Source: Foetidibacter luteolus (GTDB taxonomy: Bacteria; Bacteroidota; Bacteroidia; Chitinophagales; Chitinophagaceae). Taken from it: DNA of 64,000 bases. The stretch is taken from NCBI RefSeq assembly GCF_009650435.1, contig NZ_VVIP01000028.1, positions 1 through 64,000 on the forward strand, given 5' to 3'. Both the position numbers and the translations under genes were made by a program. The notes under the pieces were generated by a model. The model had not been told where the DNA came from. It saw only the letters and a program-made list of their open reading frames with translations, and did not search any database. The first letter of the stretch is position 1, and every line of letters starts with the position of its first letter. This document shows, one piece after another, positions 1 through 8,776 of the stretch.

Positions 1-345
1 ATCTGTATTGAATCTAACAGAACAATACTGTCAACCGGTGAAACACAACAGGAAATAAGGTATTATATCTCAAGCCTGCAGGCAACACCCGAAAATTTTT
101 TAAGCATCATCCGCCAGCATTGGGGTATTGAAAACAAGCTGCATTGGGTGCTGGATGTAATTTTTAACGAAGACCTCAGTACAAAACAGGCCGGTAATGC
201 CGCTGAGAACTTTAGCATTATCACTAAAATAGCCCTCAACCTTTTAAAGAATAATACCACTAAAAAATTAAGCATCAAAAAGAAACGGCTCCTCTGTACC
301 CTGGACAACAACTTCCTCGCTAATACTGTTTTCAATAAATTTTAG
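1..345 (+). CDS. ISAs1-family transposase, C-terminal part
   Basis: The open frame runs in from the window edge for 114 codons. It shows the C-terminal signature of ISAs1/H-repeat DDE transposases: RYYISSL, then HWGIENKLHWVLDV with the catalytic glutamate in the IENKLHW context, then a basic tail. It would catalyse cut-and-paste or copy-type movement of its own element. The start is outside the window, so it may be intact or a remnant. No frameshift is visible in the part present. Confidence 0.8.
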   Translation: MCIESNRTILSTGETQQEIRYYISSLQATPENFLSIIRQHWGIENKLHWVLDVIFNEDLSTKQAGNAAENFSIITKIALNLLKNNTTKKLSIKKKRLLCTLDNNFLANTVFNKF

Positions 346-359
346 ACGCGTTTGCCCTG
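1..359 (+). mobile_element. Right end of an ISAs1-family insertion sequence (cut by window edge)
   Basis: The transposase reading frame ends at 345. It is followed at once by GCGTTTGCCCTG (348-359), which resembles the conserved CAGGG-type terminal inverted repeat of the ISAs1 / H-repeat family. The left end lies outside the window, so completeness and the target duplication cannot be judged. Confidence 0.6.
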
Positions 360-445
360 GGTACATCTCCCTTCATCCAGTCCTTTACACGCAAATTCAT
401 TAACTTGTTATTGTAAAATAATAGCCTTTATTAAACCAAACCGTC

Positions 446-1096
446 ATGTCATCTATAACCACACCCACTATTTTTTGCGAGCAGCAGTTTCCCCTGCTGC
501 CTGTAACCAGCATTGCCGATGCACTGGAATTTTACACGCATAAGCTGGGGTTTACAGTGGGTTTTACCTGGGGCGACCCGCCGACAATGGCAGGGGTAAA
601 CCTGGATAAAGTATCGCTGCACTTAAGCAGCAACGCAGGCGCCACCAGCAGTGCTTCTGTGTATTTTATAGTGGGGGATGCGGATGAACTGTACGAATTT
701 CACCAAAGCAATGGCGTTGAAATTGCAGTGCCCCCTGGTGACAGGCCTTATGGTTTACGGGACTATAACATAAAAGACCCCTTTGGCAACATATTGGGTT
801 TTGGTCATTATCAATACGGTACCGGCCCGGCCATAGAAATTGAAAGAGTGGATGTACCGGTAAGGCTTGAAAAGCGTTTGGCAGCCCTGCTAAAAGATCT
901 TGCCGAACACAAAGGCATGACCATTGACAGTTGCCTGGAAGAAACCCTGCTGCATACATTTGAACCCTGGGGTGACAGCGTTGCCAGCCCCCACACCAAA
1001 AGAACGCTACAGTATATTGAGCAGCTAAAGAAAAAACACGGCATTGATTACGACACCCACGGAAGTTACCGTTTTGTGGAAAAAGAAAAAGAGTAA
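446..1096 (+). CDS. VOC (glyoxalase/bleomycin-resistance fold) family protein with C-terminal extension
   Basis: This 216-residue protein opens with a vicinal-oxygen-chelate domain (about residues 10-130). It has the typical ADALEFYTHKLGF start of the fold and a late DPFGNILGFGHY segment, as in glyoxalase/bleomycin-resistance-like proteins. Residues 135-216 form a charged extension (EKRLAALLKDLAEHKG, IEQLKKKHGIDYD) that I do not recognise. Metal ligands are not clearly conserved, so binding or sequestration of a small molecule is as likely as catalysis. It stands alone between the insertion sequence and a repeat-filled gap. Confidence 0.75.
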   Translation: MSSITTPTIFCEQQFPLLPVTSIADALEFYTHKLGFTVGFTWGDPPTMAGVNLDKVSLHLSSNAGATSSASVYFIVGDADELYEFHQSNGVEIAVPPGDRPYGLRDYNIKDPFGNILGFGHYQYGTGPAIEIERVDVPVRLEKRLAALLKDLAEHKGMTIDSCLEETLLHTFEPWGDSVASPHTKRTLQYIEQLKKKHGIDYDTHGSYRFVEKEKE

Positions 1097-1204
1097 CATA
1101 GTAAAGCTGCATCCGTTTGTGTCCTCTTTTAAAATGCCTGACCAAAATATATTGGGTAGCCGATGCCGGGCCATTATCGGATTAGATAACTATTTTGAAT
1201 GCTC

Positions 1205-1305
1205 TGGTTGTTAACCAAAGCCTCGTAGAGGCGGCATGTTAGTAGTTGTGAAAAAATAACATTGCCGGGAGCGCCTTAGGTGCGATATGTTCATGGCATG
1301 TTTTG
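1205..1305. repeat. Bacteroidota-type intergenic repeat with two half-similar units
   Basis: Two related segments follow one another: GCCTCGTAGAGGCGGCATGT with a short GCCTC/GAGGC hairpin, and GCGCCTTAGGTGCGATATGT. Both end in a G(G/C)(C/G)(A/G)TATGTT-like motif. The pattern resembles short repeats I recall from other Bacteroidota intergenic regions. No gene is visible between 1097 and 1627; the rest of the gap is this repeat plus an element A copy. Confidence 0.4.
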
Positions 1306-1405
1306 TATGAAGCTTATCGTTAACAGCTATAAGTTAGCGCACCGGATGTGGTTAATAAGCTTTACACAGGCTTTCTTTTCCGTTAAAGTATTCAATCTGT
1401 TGCCA

Positions 1406-1575
1406 GCAATGCTTCTGGCGCCAAAGGCGGCAGAAGCATTGCGACCCTCCCCCTGGTGCGTGTCTCCACGCACCAGTCCTATCCGGGTATGAAAAGATGC
1501 CATGAAAAAACAACCGTACAAGTGAGTGACACAACAGGCGATGCCATGAAATTCCATAGTCCGTCCACAAAAAAA
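1406..1575 (+). repeat. Element A copy 1 (with terminal hairpin)
   Basis: It begins with a 37-base hairpin (GCAATGCTTCT pairing AGAAGCATTGC), then a second perfect 10-bp hairpin (CTGGTGCGTG/CACGCACCAG, 1453-1476). Next come GGGTATGAAAAGATGCCATG and the core GTACAAGTGAGTGACACAAC (1517-1536), then GATGCCATGAAA. It lies just upstream of radA and is one of at least 19 related copies in the window. Confidence 0.8.
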
Positions 1576-1627
1576 TACAAAAGCCGAAGGCTTTTTTTCC
1601 TTCTTGCATATTCTATAGCTTTACCGC

Positions 1628-3004
1628 ATGAGTAAAGTAAAGACAGCCTTTTTTTGCAGCAACTGTGGTTACGAGAGTACAAAATGGCTGGGCAAATGCC
1701 CATCGTGCAGCCAGTGGAACAGTTTTGTGGAAGAAGTGATTGATAAAGGCAACGGCAAAGCAACAGCGGATGAATGGAAAAATTACACAGACGATAAAAG
1801 AAAAAGCCGCACCGTACACCTGAGCGAGGTACAAAGCAATGAAGAAAAAAGACTGGTTACTACCGATGCTGAACTGAACCGCGTACTGGGCGGCGGCATA
1901 GTGTCGGGAAGTATTGTACTGGTAGGCGGAGAGCCGGGCATTGGCAAGAGTACTTTGTTTTTGCAGAATGCGCTTCAACTTAAAAACACGGTTACACTGT
2001 ATGTTAGCGGCGAAGAAAGTGAACAGCAGATTAAAATGCGTGCAGACAGGCTGAAAACCACCAATGATAATTTTTACCTGCTTACAGAAACCGCCACGAA
2101 TATTATTTTCCAGGAAATTAAAAAGCTAAAGCCCCAATTGGTTATTATTGACTCTATACAAACACTGCAAAGCAATTTGATAGAATCATCGCCGGGCAGC
2201 GTTTCACAAATAAGGGAAAGCGCCTCGGAGCTACAGCGCTTTGCCAAAGAAACCAATACACCGGTTTTTTTGATAGGGCATATAACAAAAGATGGCAATA
2301 TAGCGGGCCCGAAAATACTGGAACACATGGTAGATACCGTTTTGCAGTTTGAAGGAGACCGCCACTATGCTTACCGTATTTTGCGTACGCTTAAAAACCG
2401 CTTTGGCAGCACGTCTGAACTGGGCATTTATGAAATGACCGGAGAAGGTATGCGGCCTGTATCCAACCCATCGGAAATACTGATAACACAAAGGGAAGAC
2501 CAGTTAAGCGGCAGCGCCATTGCGGCTACCATGGAAGGCCTGCGCCCTTTGCTGATAGAGGTGCAGGCGCTGGTTACACAAAGCGTGTACGGTACGCCAC
2601 AGAGAACCGTAAACGGCTTTGATTTAAGAAGGCTGCAGTTATTACTGGCAGTGCTGGAAAAAAGGGGCGGCTTTCACTTTGGCGTAAAAGATGTGTTCCT
2701 GAATATTGCCGGCGGCCTTAAGGTAGAAGACCCATCCATTGATCTTGCCGTTATCTGCGCATTGCTTTCGTCGTACGATGATGTACCTCTTTCGCAACAA
2801 ATATGCTTTGCGGGCGAAGTAGGCCTTAACGGAGAGATACGGGCCGTTAACCGTATTGAACAACGTATTGCCGAAGCGGAAAAGCTGGGCTTTGAAAAAA
2901 TAATCGTGTCGCGGTATAATAAAAAATCGCTGGAAAACAACCGCTTTAAAATTGAAGTGGTAGCCCTTGGCAGGGTTGATGAAGTGTACAAATATTTATT
3001 CTGA
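1628..3004 (+). CDS. radA: DNA repair protein RadA/Sms
   Basis: The 458-residue protein has the full RadA layout. An N-terminal zinc ribbon uses Cys10, Cys13, Cys24 and Cys27 (CSNCG...CPSC). A RecA-like ATPase follows with Walker A GGEPGIGKST at 100-109 and Walker B LVIIDSIQ near 171. The family-specific KNRFG motif is at 256-260, and a Lon-protease-like C-terminal domain ends the protein. RadA is a DnaB-like helicase that promotes branch migration and processing of recombination intermediates. It is transcribed after an element A copy and followed by a small lipoprotein gene 61 bases later. Confidence 0.96.
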   Translation: MSKVKTAFFCSNCGYESTKWLGKCPSCSQWNSFVEEVIDKGNGKATADEWKNYTDDKRKSRTVHLSEVQSNEEKRLVTTDAELNRVLGGGIVSGSIVLVGGEPGIGKSTLFLQNALQLKNTVTLYVSGEESEQQIKMRADRLKTTNDNFYLLTETATNIIFQEIKKLKPQLVIIDSIQTLQSNLIESSPGSVSQIRESASELQRFAKETNTPVFLIGHITKDGNIAGPKILEHMVDTVLQFEGDRHYAYRILRTLKNRFGSTSELGIYEMTGEGMRPVSNPSEILITQREDQLSGSAIAATMEGLRPLLIEVQALVTQSVYGTPQRTVNGFDLRRLQLLLAVLEKRGGFHFGVKDVFLNIAGGLKVEDPSIDLAVICALLSSYDDVPLSQQICFAGEVGLNGEIRAVNRIEQRIAEAEKLGFEKIIVSRYNKKSLENNRFKIEVVALGRVDEVYKYLF

Positions 3005-3065
3005 TACACTGCTAACAGGTTGCATTGACTTTGGCACGATAATGTATAACAAAAACGAAAACATT

Positions 3066-3551
3066 ATGGTTACCCGTTACATGCTTATTCTTATTGCCAC
3101 TACCATTGTAAGCACGGCCTGCGGCGACAGCGACAGCACAACAGATACCGTTGTTGGCAATGACACTGCAACCAAAGAAACCACACTTGCTTATAATGCG
3201 GATAGCCTTACCGGCTGCTACCGCATGGTAAAAGACAGGGACACTGCTGACCTGCAGCTTACAGCCGGGAATGGCAAAATAACCGGCTCGCTTACTTACA
3301 GCATTTTTGAAAAGGACAGTAACAAAGGAGACCTGCAGGGAGAACTTAAGGATAGCCTGATATGGGCTTTTTATACTTTCCAGTCGGAAGGTGTTACGTC
3401 TGTTAGAGAAATTGTTTTTAAAGTAACAGATGGCGGGCTACAGGAAGGTATTGCACCAGTGATGGTAAGGAACGACTCCGCCTTTTTTGCAAAAGATTCC
3501 GCTTTTCGTTTTATGGAAGACAGGCCGTATGAAAAGGTAACCTGTAATTAA
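3066..3551 (+). CDS. Predicted lipoprotein of unknown function
   Basis: I do not recognise the family. From ATG 3066 the protein begins MVTRYMLILIATTIVSTACG, a signal peptide with a lipobox (STAC-G), so it should be lipidated and anchored in the envelope. A Ser/Thr/Asp-rich linker follows. The remainder looks beta-rich, with a DSLTGCYRMV start and a KITGSLTYSIFEKDSNKG repeat-like strand, as in small META/avidin-like lipoproteins. An in-frame upstream ATG at 3042 is less likely because it would place extra residues before the signal peptide. Confidence 0.75.
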   Translation: MVTRYMLILIATTIVSTACGDSDSTTDTVVGNDTATKETTLAYNADSLTGCYRMVKDRDTADLQLTAGNGKITGSLTYSIFEKDSNKGDLQGELKDSLIWAFYTFQSEGVTSVREIVFKVTDGGLQEGIAPVMVRNDSAFFAKDSAFRFMEDRPYEKVTCN

Positions 3552-3575
3552 ACATGTTGTTTAATGCTAATACCA

Positions 3576-4559
3576 TTATAGCAACAGTTTGCACAAACTA
3601 CGGGCTAACCTCTCCATATCTTCTTTGGTATGCAGGGCATTTAATACAATACGTTTAATGGTTGGGCCGGATGCGTTGGGATATGCGAATGATGAGATGA
3701 TAATACCATCCTCGAGCAATGCCTGCTCATTAACAGATGCCGGTAAAATAAAAACCGGCAGTTGGGGGTGGTAAGTAACGCCGGGCAGTTGCCCTGCCAG
3801 CGCAATAAAATAACGGATGTTTTCCCTTAGTTTATTTAGTTGAAGCCGGTAAAGCTGCTGGCCATTAATAAACGCATGCAGCAAAGCAGGTGCGGGTGCC
3901 GTGCTGGCCGTATATGCCGGCAAGGCCCTTAATTTATCAGCCACCGCAGCGGGGCAACTGATAGCGCCTGCATTGATATTACAGGCTTTAGACAGTGAAT
4001 AATTTAACACATATTGCGCAGCATTGTTTTTCGGCAAAATGCAGGCAATACCTTCCCCCTTTTCGCCCAGCAAGCCGAAGCCGTGGGAATCGTCTATTAC
4101 CAGGTAATCACAACGCTCTGTTATTTGCGCAAAATCTGTGATAGCAGCTTTTAACACATTTACAGAATCGGTTGCCGTAATGTTTAGGCCCCCAGGAGCA
4201 TAGTTACCGTTATACTGAATAGCAGGGTGGGCAGAAGGATAGTTGTGCACTGGCTGTTTCCAAACATCCACGGCCATGTTACCAGCCTGGTAGCCAGACG
4301 CGACCAGCACAGTTTCTTCTGTTCCGGTAATTTCTGAAAGCAAGGCTTCGCACTCTTCATATAAAGACAGCCGCGTATTAGATATACGCGATGAAGGAAA
4401 GAGCAATCCATACCTGTTCATACCTTCCCTCACCAGTTGAGCAAACTCCGGCACATGGCCCATGCCCAGGTAAGAATAGCCTGAAAAAAACAGGTATTCT
4501 TTGCCATCTTCTGCCAGCGCAGTACGGCCGGGTTGTGCTGTAAGGTTTAATTTTTTCAT
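3576..4559 (-). CDS. PLP-dependent aminotransferase, class II (AONS/BioF-like)
   Basis: This 327-residue protein resembles the alpha-oxoamine synthase / 8-amino-7-oxononanoate synthase fold. Visible features are FFSGYSYLGMGH near the start, the substrate/PLP loop VASGYQAGNMAV, the PLP-binding Asp and His in VIDDSHGFGLLGEKGEGI, and the Schiff-base lysine in NYSLSKACNINAGA. It is 50-60 residues shorter than typical BioF, mostly in the N-terminal arm and C-terminal region. It starts 3 bases after the DinB-like gene ends, so the two are translated as a pair. No biotin genes are nearby, so the acyl-CoA and amino-acid substrates are unknown. Confidence 0.8.
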   Translation of the reverse strand: MKKLNLTAQPGRTALAEDGKEYLFFSGYSYLGMGHVPEFAQLVREGMNRYGLLFPSSRISNTRLSLYEECEALLSEITGTEETVLVASGYQAGNMAVDVWKQPVHNYPSAHPAIQYNGNYAPGGLNITATDSVNVLKAAITDFAQITERCDYLVIDDSHGFGLLGEKGEGIACILPKNNAAQYVLNYSLSKACNINAGAISCPAAVADKLRALPAYTASTAPAPALLHAFINGQQLYRLQLNKLRENIRYFIALAGQLPGVTYHPQLPVFILPASVNEQALLEDGIIISSFAYPNASGPTIKRIVLNALHTKEDMERLARSLCKLLL

Positions 4560-4562
4560 CGC

Positions 4563-5093
4563 CTACCTGCCCGTTTGCTTTTTCATCTGCTCGTTGTATT
4601 TGTTGCTATCGCCCTTGGCAATACTAAGTGAGTTCCACGAAGCATCTTTGATCATTTTACCAATAAAAACAATTTGCCCTACATGGTAAGGGTAATGTGC
4701 CAGTTGCCGCAGCAAGGCATCATAAACTATCAGCGGCTCTGTTCTTATGAAAATTGTCCTGGTTAAGTCTGCCGGGCTAAGGTTGGCAATGGTGCCCAGC
4801 ACACAATCCCAGCCTTTGTTCCACATTTCCGTAAGCTCCTGGCGGGAAATATTCCGTACATCAAATTCCGTATCCCGGTTGCGCCAGGGCTTTTCGCCGT
4901 CTTCAGTTAAAAAATTGGTGAAGCGGCTCATCATGTTGCCATACATGTGCTGTATAATAAGGGCTATGCTGTTGCTTTCGTGCGATGGCTGGTAAAAGAA
5001 ATCTTTATCTTCCAGTTGTTCAAAGGTTTTGTCGCCAAGGTCTTTGTAAAACAGGAAGCGTTTGTGCACATCCTTTAAGAAACTTGCTTCCAT
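4563..5093 (-). CDS. DinB-like / DUF1572 family protein
   Basis: The 176-residue helical protein matches the DUF1572 branch of the DinB/YfiT metalloenzyme superfamily. It has N-terminal FLKDVHKRFLFYKDLGDKTFEQL, a first histidine in IALIIQHMYGNMMSRFTNFLT, and the paired C-terminal site LLRQLAHYPYHVGQIVFIGKMI. These histidines probably bind a divalent metal. Members act as thiol transferases or are uncharacterised stress proteins. It forms a two-gene unit with the AONS-like gene downstream. Confidence 0.8.
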   Translation of the reverse strand: MEASFLKDVHKRFLFYKDLGDKTFEQLEDKDFFYQPSHESNSIALIIQHMYGNMMSRFTNFLTEDGEKPWRNRDTEFDVRNISRQELTEMWNKGWDCVLGTIANLSPADLTRTIFIRTEPLIVYDALLRQLAHYPYHVGQIVFIGKMIKDASWNSLSIAKGDSNKYNEQMKKQTGR

Positions 5094-5154
5094 GCATCCA
5101 GGTTTTATGATAATACAAATGCTGTTGCAAAATATAGTGTAAGCAAACAGGAGT

Positions 5155-5250
5155 ATGATACCAGCGATATAACGTGTGGAATCGCCTGTTGCGTCGCAAT
5201 CCGTTCATCGGTTGGTCCATTGGGCGGCTTTTCAGACCCGGGTAGATATT
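5155..5250 (-). repeat. Element A copy 2
   Basis: On the minus strand it reads GGGTCTGAAAAG, then GATGAACGGATTGCGACGCA with its ACAGGCGAT continuation, and ends GCTGGTATC. No terminal hairpin is present. It lies between the DinB-like gene and ggt. Confidence 0.8.
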
Positions 5251-5261
5251 CCCCTAATGAC

Positions 5262-5330
5262 TTATTTACTTATTGCCTTCTTGACTCCTTGCCTTCTTGA
5301 CTTATTGACTCCTTGTCTTCTTGACTCTCT
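5262..5330. repeat. Short degenerate tandem repeat (CTTCTTGACTC/CTTATTGACTC)
   Basis: About six imperfect 10-13 base units of the form (A/C)TTGCCTTCTTGACT and CTTATTGACTC follow one another. It lies immediately after the ggt stop codon. No coding potential or terminator was seen. Confidence 0.6.
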
Positions 5331-5333
5331 CTT

Positions 5334-7046
5334 CTAAAACCCGGCCACGCAATCATCTCCCCTTTTATCAGCAGCAGACTCCAGCTTACCATTGTTCATT
5401 TTTATCACCTCAGTACGGCCGATATTTCCCCGGCGGTCAAGCTGGTATCCCATTTTCTCCAGGGCACTGGCTGTAACATCAGGAAAATCCTTTTCCATAT
5501 AAATCAAATCCGGCAGCCATTGGTGATGAAACTTAGGCTTGTTAACCGCATCTGCCGCACTCATATTAAAATCAACCATATTAACAATGGTTTGAAATAC
5601 TGATGTAGGTATCGTCGTACCACCCGGCGTACCCATAACTGCGTAAGGCTTATTGTTTTTAAGCAGCAATGTGGGGGCCATGGAGCTAAGCATGCGCTTG
5701 CCTGGTGCAATAGCGTTGGCTTCGCCACCGACCGCGCCATACATATTGGGCACGCCGGGTTTTATGCTAAAATCGTCCATCTCATCATTCAGTAAAAAGC
5801 CAGCGCCGCCCACAACGGTCTTGCTGCCATAGTGATTATTAAGCGTGGTGGTTACCGCCACCATATTGCCTTGCGCATCCATGATGCTGATATGTGTTGT
5901 TTCTTCACTCTCCTTAATTATACCAGCTTTAATCGTTTCACTTTTGCCCGCTTTACCTGGCACAAAATCTTTCATTCGGGCGGTTATATAAGCATCGCTG
6001 GTCAGGGTTTTTACAGGCACATTCCAGAAGTCGGGGTCTCCCATATATTCAGCCCTGTCGGCATAAGCACGGCGTTCAGCTTCCGTCATTAGCTGTACCA
6101 GCTCTGTTGAATGAAAACCGTACCTGGCCACCGGGAATGGCTCTATCATCTTCAGCATCTGTACCAGCAACAGGCCGCCGCTGCTGGGCGGTGGAAAGCT
6201 TATCACCTGGTAACCCCGGTAAGTAAATGTAAGCGGCTCACGCTCCTTTGCCCTGTAGTTCTTTAAATCTTCATGCGTTATACAGCCTTTGCCACGTTGC
6301 ATTTCAGCAACAATAAGGTCCGCGGTAGTACCCTCATAAAAACCTTTGGCGCCGTTATCACGTATGCGCTTTAATGTTTCGGCAAGATCTTTCTGAACCA
6401 GGGTATCGCCCCCCTTCCACGCCACTTGTTTTACAAACGCAAGGGGTTGCGTGTTATATTTTACAAAATCATTTTTATCGGCATTGAAATTGGCAGCTTC
6501 TTCTTCTGTAATTACATAGCCAAATTCAGCAAGGTCAATAGCTGGCTGTATCAACTCTGCAAAAGGCAGTTTGGCATAGGGCATGGCAGCGAATAAACCA
6601 GCCACGGTACCTGGTACACCCGAAGATAAATGGCCATTTTGGGACAACTCAGTCAACGCATTACCGGCAGAATCCAGGTACATGTCGCGGTGGGCTTTGG
6701 CAGGCGCCTGCTCCCGGTAATCAATGGACAGTAACTGCCCATTGGCTTTACGGGCTATCAAAAAACCACCGCCGCCAATATTGCCTGCGCCAGGGTAAAC
6801 CACGGCCAATGCCAGTTGTGTGGCAATCATGGCATCAAAAGCGTTGCCCCCACGTTTCATAACGGCGGCGCCCACCTGGCTGGCTAACGGGTGTGCCGAT
6901 ACGACGGATGCTTTACTAAACAAGGCGGTTTTAGTAATGCTGTAATGGTAGGGGTCAACTTCCTTACCAGCGCCTACAATGGGCTGGCGGGCAGTACACG
7001 AAAAGGTTACGGCTACAAATGATACCAACAGGCAAATTTTCTTCAT
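5334..7046 (-). CDS. ggt: Gamma-glutamyltransferase (exported lipoprotein-type)
   Basis: The 570-residue precursor begins with a signal peptide ending in VTFSC, a plausible lipobox. The large-subunit part shows VYPGAGNIGGGGFL. The autoprocessing site is T383 in EETTHISIMDAQGN, whose threonine becomes the N-terminal nucleophile of the small subunit. SSMAPTLLL and the GTPGG glycine-rich loop follow. The enzyme cleaves or transfers the gamma-glutamyl group of glutathione and related peptides in the envelope. It is a single gene bounded by repeats on both sides. Confidence 0.95.
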   Translation of the reverse strand: MKKICLLVSFVAVTFSCTARQPIVGAGKEVDPYHYSITKTALFSKASVVSAHPLASQVGAAVMKRGGNAFDAMIATQLALAVVYPGAGNIGGGGFLIARKANGQLLSIDYREQAPAKAHRDMYLDSAGNALTELSQNGHLSSGVPGTVAGLFAAMPYAKLPFAELIQPAIDLAEFGYVITEEEAANFNADKNDFVKYNTQPLAFVKQVAWKGGDTLVQKDLAETLKRIRDNGAKGFYEGTTADLIVAEMQRGKGCITHEDLKNYRAKEREPLTFTYRGYQVISFPPPSSGGLLLVQMLKMIEPFPVARYGFHSTELVQLMTEAERRAYADRAEYMGDPDFWNVPVKTLTSDAYITARMKDFVPGKAGKSETIKAGIIKESEETTHISIMDAQGNMVAVTTTLNNHYGSKTVVGGAGFLLNDEMDDFSIKPGVPNMYGAVGGEANAIAPGKRMLSSMAPTLLLKNNKPYAVMGTPGGTTIPTSVFQTIVNMVDFNMSAADAVNKPKFHHQWLPDLIYMEKDFPDVTASALEKMGYQLDRRGNIGRTEVIKMNNGKLESAADKRGDDCVAGF

Positions 7047-7204
7047 GCAGGCAAATTAAACATTGTTGAATTTTTGCGCAGGAATTTTTATGGGCGCCGT
7101 TTGCAGCAGGCATTAAATTTTCCTCCACTTCATCAGCTAAACAAATTATCAACCTGTTACGCTTCAACGGATAAACCAGCTACCTGCAACCAGCAACCGC
7201 CTTT

Positions 7205-7311
7205 CGGGTGAGGGATTGAAGCGGATACCCCGGTGAAGCCATCGCAGCAGAAGCCTTGTGCCGGAGTATGAGCGGAAAGCCCGACCCCTTGCGTAGCTTG
7301 GGGGCACCCCC
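7205..7311 (+). repeat. Element B copy 1 (about 105-base structured repeat)
   Basis: It reads GGGTGAGGGATTGAAGCGGA, then TACCCCGGTGAAGCC, a GC-rich variable middle, GTGCCGGAGTATGAGCGGAA, and finally GACCCCTTGCG with GGGGGCACCCCC. Internal complementarity (GGGGT against ACCCC, CCGG pairs) suggests a folded RNA or DNA. It lies 39 bases upstream of the Crp/Fnr-type gene. Three further copies occur in the window. Confidence 0.8.
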
Positions 7312-7350
7312 TGAAAAATATTATCGCATTGATACTTACCTTCATGGGTA

Positions 7351-7944
7351 ATGTTATACAGCGACAGCTTGGAGCTTTTGAGGAAATTTATCAGCAACGT
7401 TCACCCACTCAGCAGCGGTGAATGGGACGATTTTTCGGGCATTTGGCAGCCTTTTGAGGCCCGGCGAAAAACAGTGCTTACCGCTACCGGCGAAACGGAA
7501 AAATACCTGTACTTTGTTACAGAAGGCGTACAAAGGGCCTTTTATTTAAGCAACGATGATAAAGATGCTACGCTGGTGTTTATGTACCCGCCATCGTTTG
7601 CCGGTGTGGCCGATTCTTTTTTGCTGCAACAACCTTCCAGGTATTATTTTGAAACGCTTACCTACAGCAGGTTTATACGCACCACATACCTGCAGGTTAA
7701 CGAAATGATGCAGCGGTACCCCAATTTTAGAAGCCTTATGCTTACCATGCTAAGCCATGTTTTATCGGGCGTGCTGGAGCGGCAGATAGAGTTGCAGTGT
7801 TTTTCAGCCGAACAAAAGTTCAGGGCACTGCTGAAACGCAGTCCACACGTATTGCGGTTGATACCTCACAAATACCTGGCATCGTACCTGGGTATAGACG
7901 CCACTACTTTTAGCAAACTGCTGGGCAGTATAAGGATAGATTAA
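7351..7944 (+). CDS. Crp/Fnr-family transcriptional regulator
   Basis: The 197-residue protein has an N-terminal cyclic-nucleotide-binding-type beta roll (about 25-115; TVLTATGETEKYLYFVTEGVQRAFY) and a C-terminal winged helix (HKYLASYLGIDATTFSKLLGSIR, about 172-196). This is the layout of the short Crp/Fnr regulators common in Bacteroidota. The cAMP-contacting residues of true Crp are not evident. It is monocistronic, and its 5' region contains element B. Confidence 0.85.
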   Translation: MLYSDSLELLRKFISNVHPLSSGEWDDFSGIWQPFEARRKTVLTATGETEKYLYFVTEGVQRAFYLSNDDKDATLVFMYPPSFAGVADSFLLQQPSRYYFETLTYSRFIRTTYLQVNEMMQRYPNFRSLMLTMLSHVLSGVLERQIELQCFSAEQKFRALLKRSPHVLRLIPHKYLASYLGIDATTFSKLLGSIRID

Positions 7945-7981
7945 TACGGCGCTTTATTTTTCAGCCGTTAAATTTGCGCCT

Positions 7982-8776
7982 ATGAATTTACAGGATGTAC
8001 GGCTGGTGGCCGTTGATATGGACGGCACACTGCTTAACTCAAAAGGCGAATTAAGCCCCGACTTCTTCCCCATTTTTAACCAGCTTACACAAAAAGGAAT
8101 ACAGTTTGCCGCCGCCAGCGGCAGGCAGTACTATAACCTGCTTAACCGTTTTGAAAGCATTAAGGATAACATGATTTTTATTGCGGAAAATGGCGGCTAC
8201 ATGGCTTACCGCGGCAAGGAACTGCTGGTGCAGGCTATGGACAAGGAGGTAGTTGTTGGTTTGCTGCAAACCATGCGTGATATTCCGCAAACATCTGTAG
8301 TACTATGCGGGGCCAAAAGCGCCTACATACATGATACGGAACCGGAATTTGTGGAGCATGTACGGCTTTATTACGACCGTTGTGAAATAGTGGATAACCT
8401 GGAAAATGTAACAGGCGACCAGTTTTTAAAAATAGCTATTTACGACTTTGCAGGCTCAGAAAACAACAGCTATCGTTACTTTAGCCATTTGCAAAACCAA
8501 CTGCAGGTAAAAATATCGGGTACGTATTGGCTGGATATATCTCATAAAGATGCCAGTAAGGGCACGGCTATTGAACAATTGCAACAGCACCTGGGCATTG
8601 GCTACAGCCAAACCATGGTTTTTGGCGATTACCTTAACGACCTGGAAATGATGCAGCAGGGTTACTTTAGCTACGCCATGGCCAATGCCCACGATGGTAT
8701 AAAGGAAGTATCCCGTTTTACTACCAAAAGCAACGACGAAGACGGCGTTGCCCTGGTACTGCGGCAACTGCTTTAG
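7982..8776 (+). CDS. Cof-type HAD-IIB family hydrolase (sugar phosphatase-like)
   Basis: The 264-residue protein has HAD motif I VAVDMDGTLLNS (nucleophile Asp and second Asp), motif II in FAAASGRQYYN, motif III lysine in HKDASKGTAI, and motif IV VFGDYLNDLEMM with the magnesium-binding GDxxND. The central cap is of the C2B type. Such enzymes dephosphorylate sugar phosphates, pyridoxal phosphate or nucleotides; the substrate cannot be read from the sequence. It starts 37 bases after the Crp/Fnr gene and may be co-transcribed. Confidence 0.9.
   Translation: MNLQDVRLVAVDMDGTLLNSKGELSPDFFPIFNQLTQKGIQFAAASGRQYYNLLNRFESIKDNMIFIAENGGYMAYRGKELLVQAMDKEVVVGLLQTMRDIPQTSVVLCGAKSAYIHDTEPEFVEHVRLYYDRCEIVDNLENVTGDQFLKIAIYDFAGSENNSYRYFSHLQNQLQVKISGTYWLDISHKDASKGTAIEQLQQHLGIGYSQTMVFGDYLNDLEMMQQGYFSYAMANAHDGIKEVSRFTTKSNDEDGVALVLRQLL

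Noticed and set aside
666..1145. 159-codon minus-strand open frame
   Set aside because: It is antisense to the VOC gene, rich in Cys, Arg and Gln without any recognisable domain.
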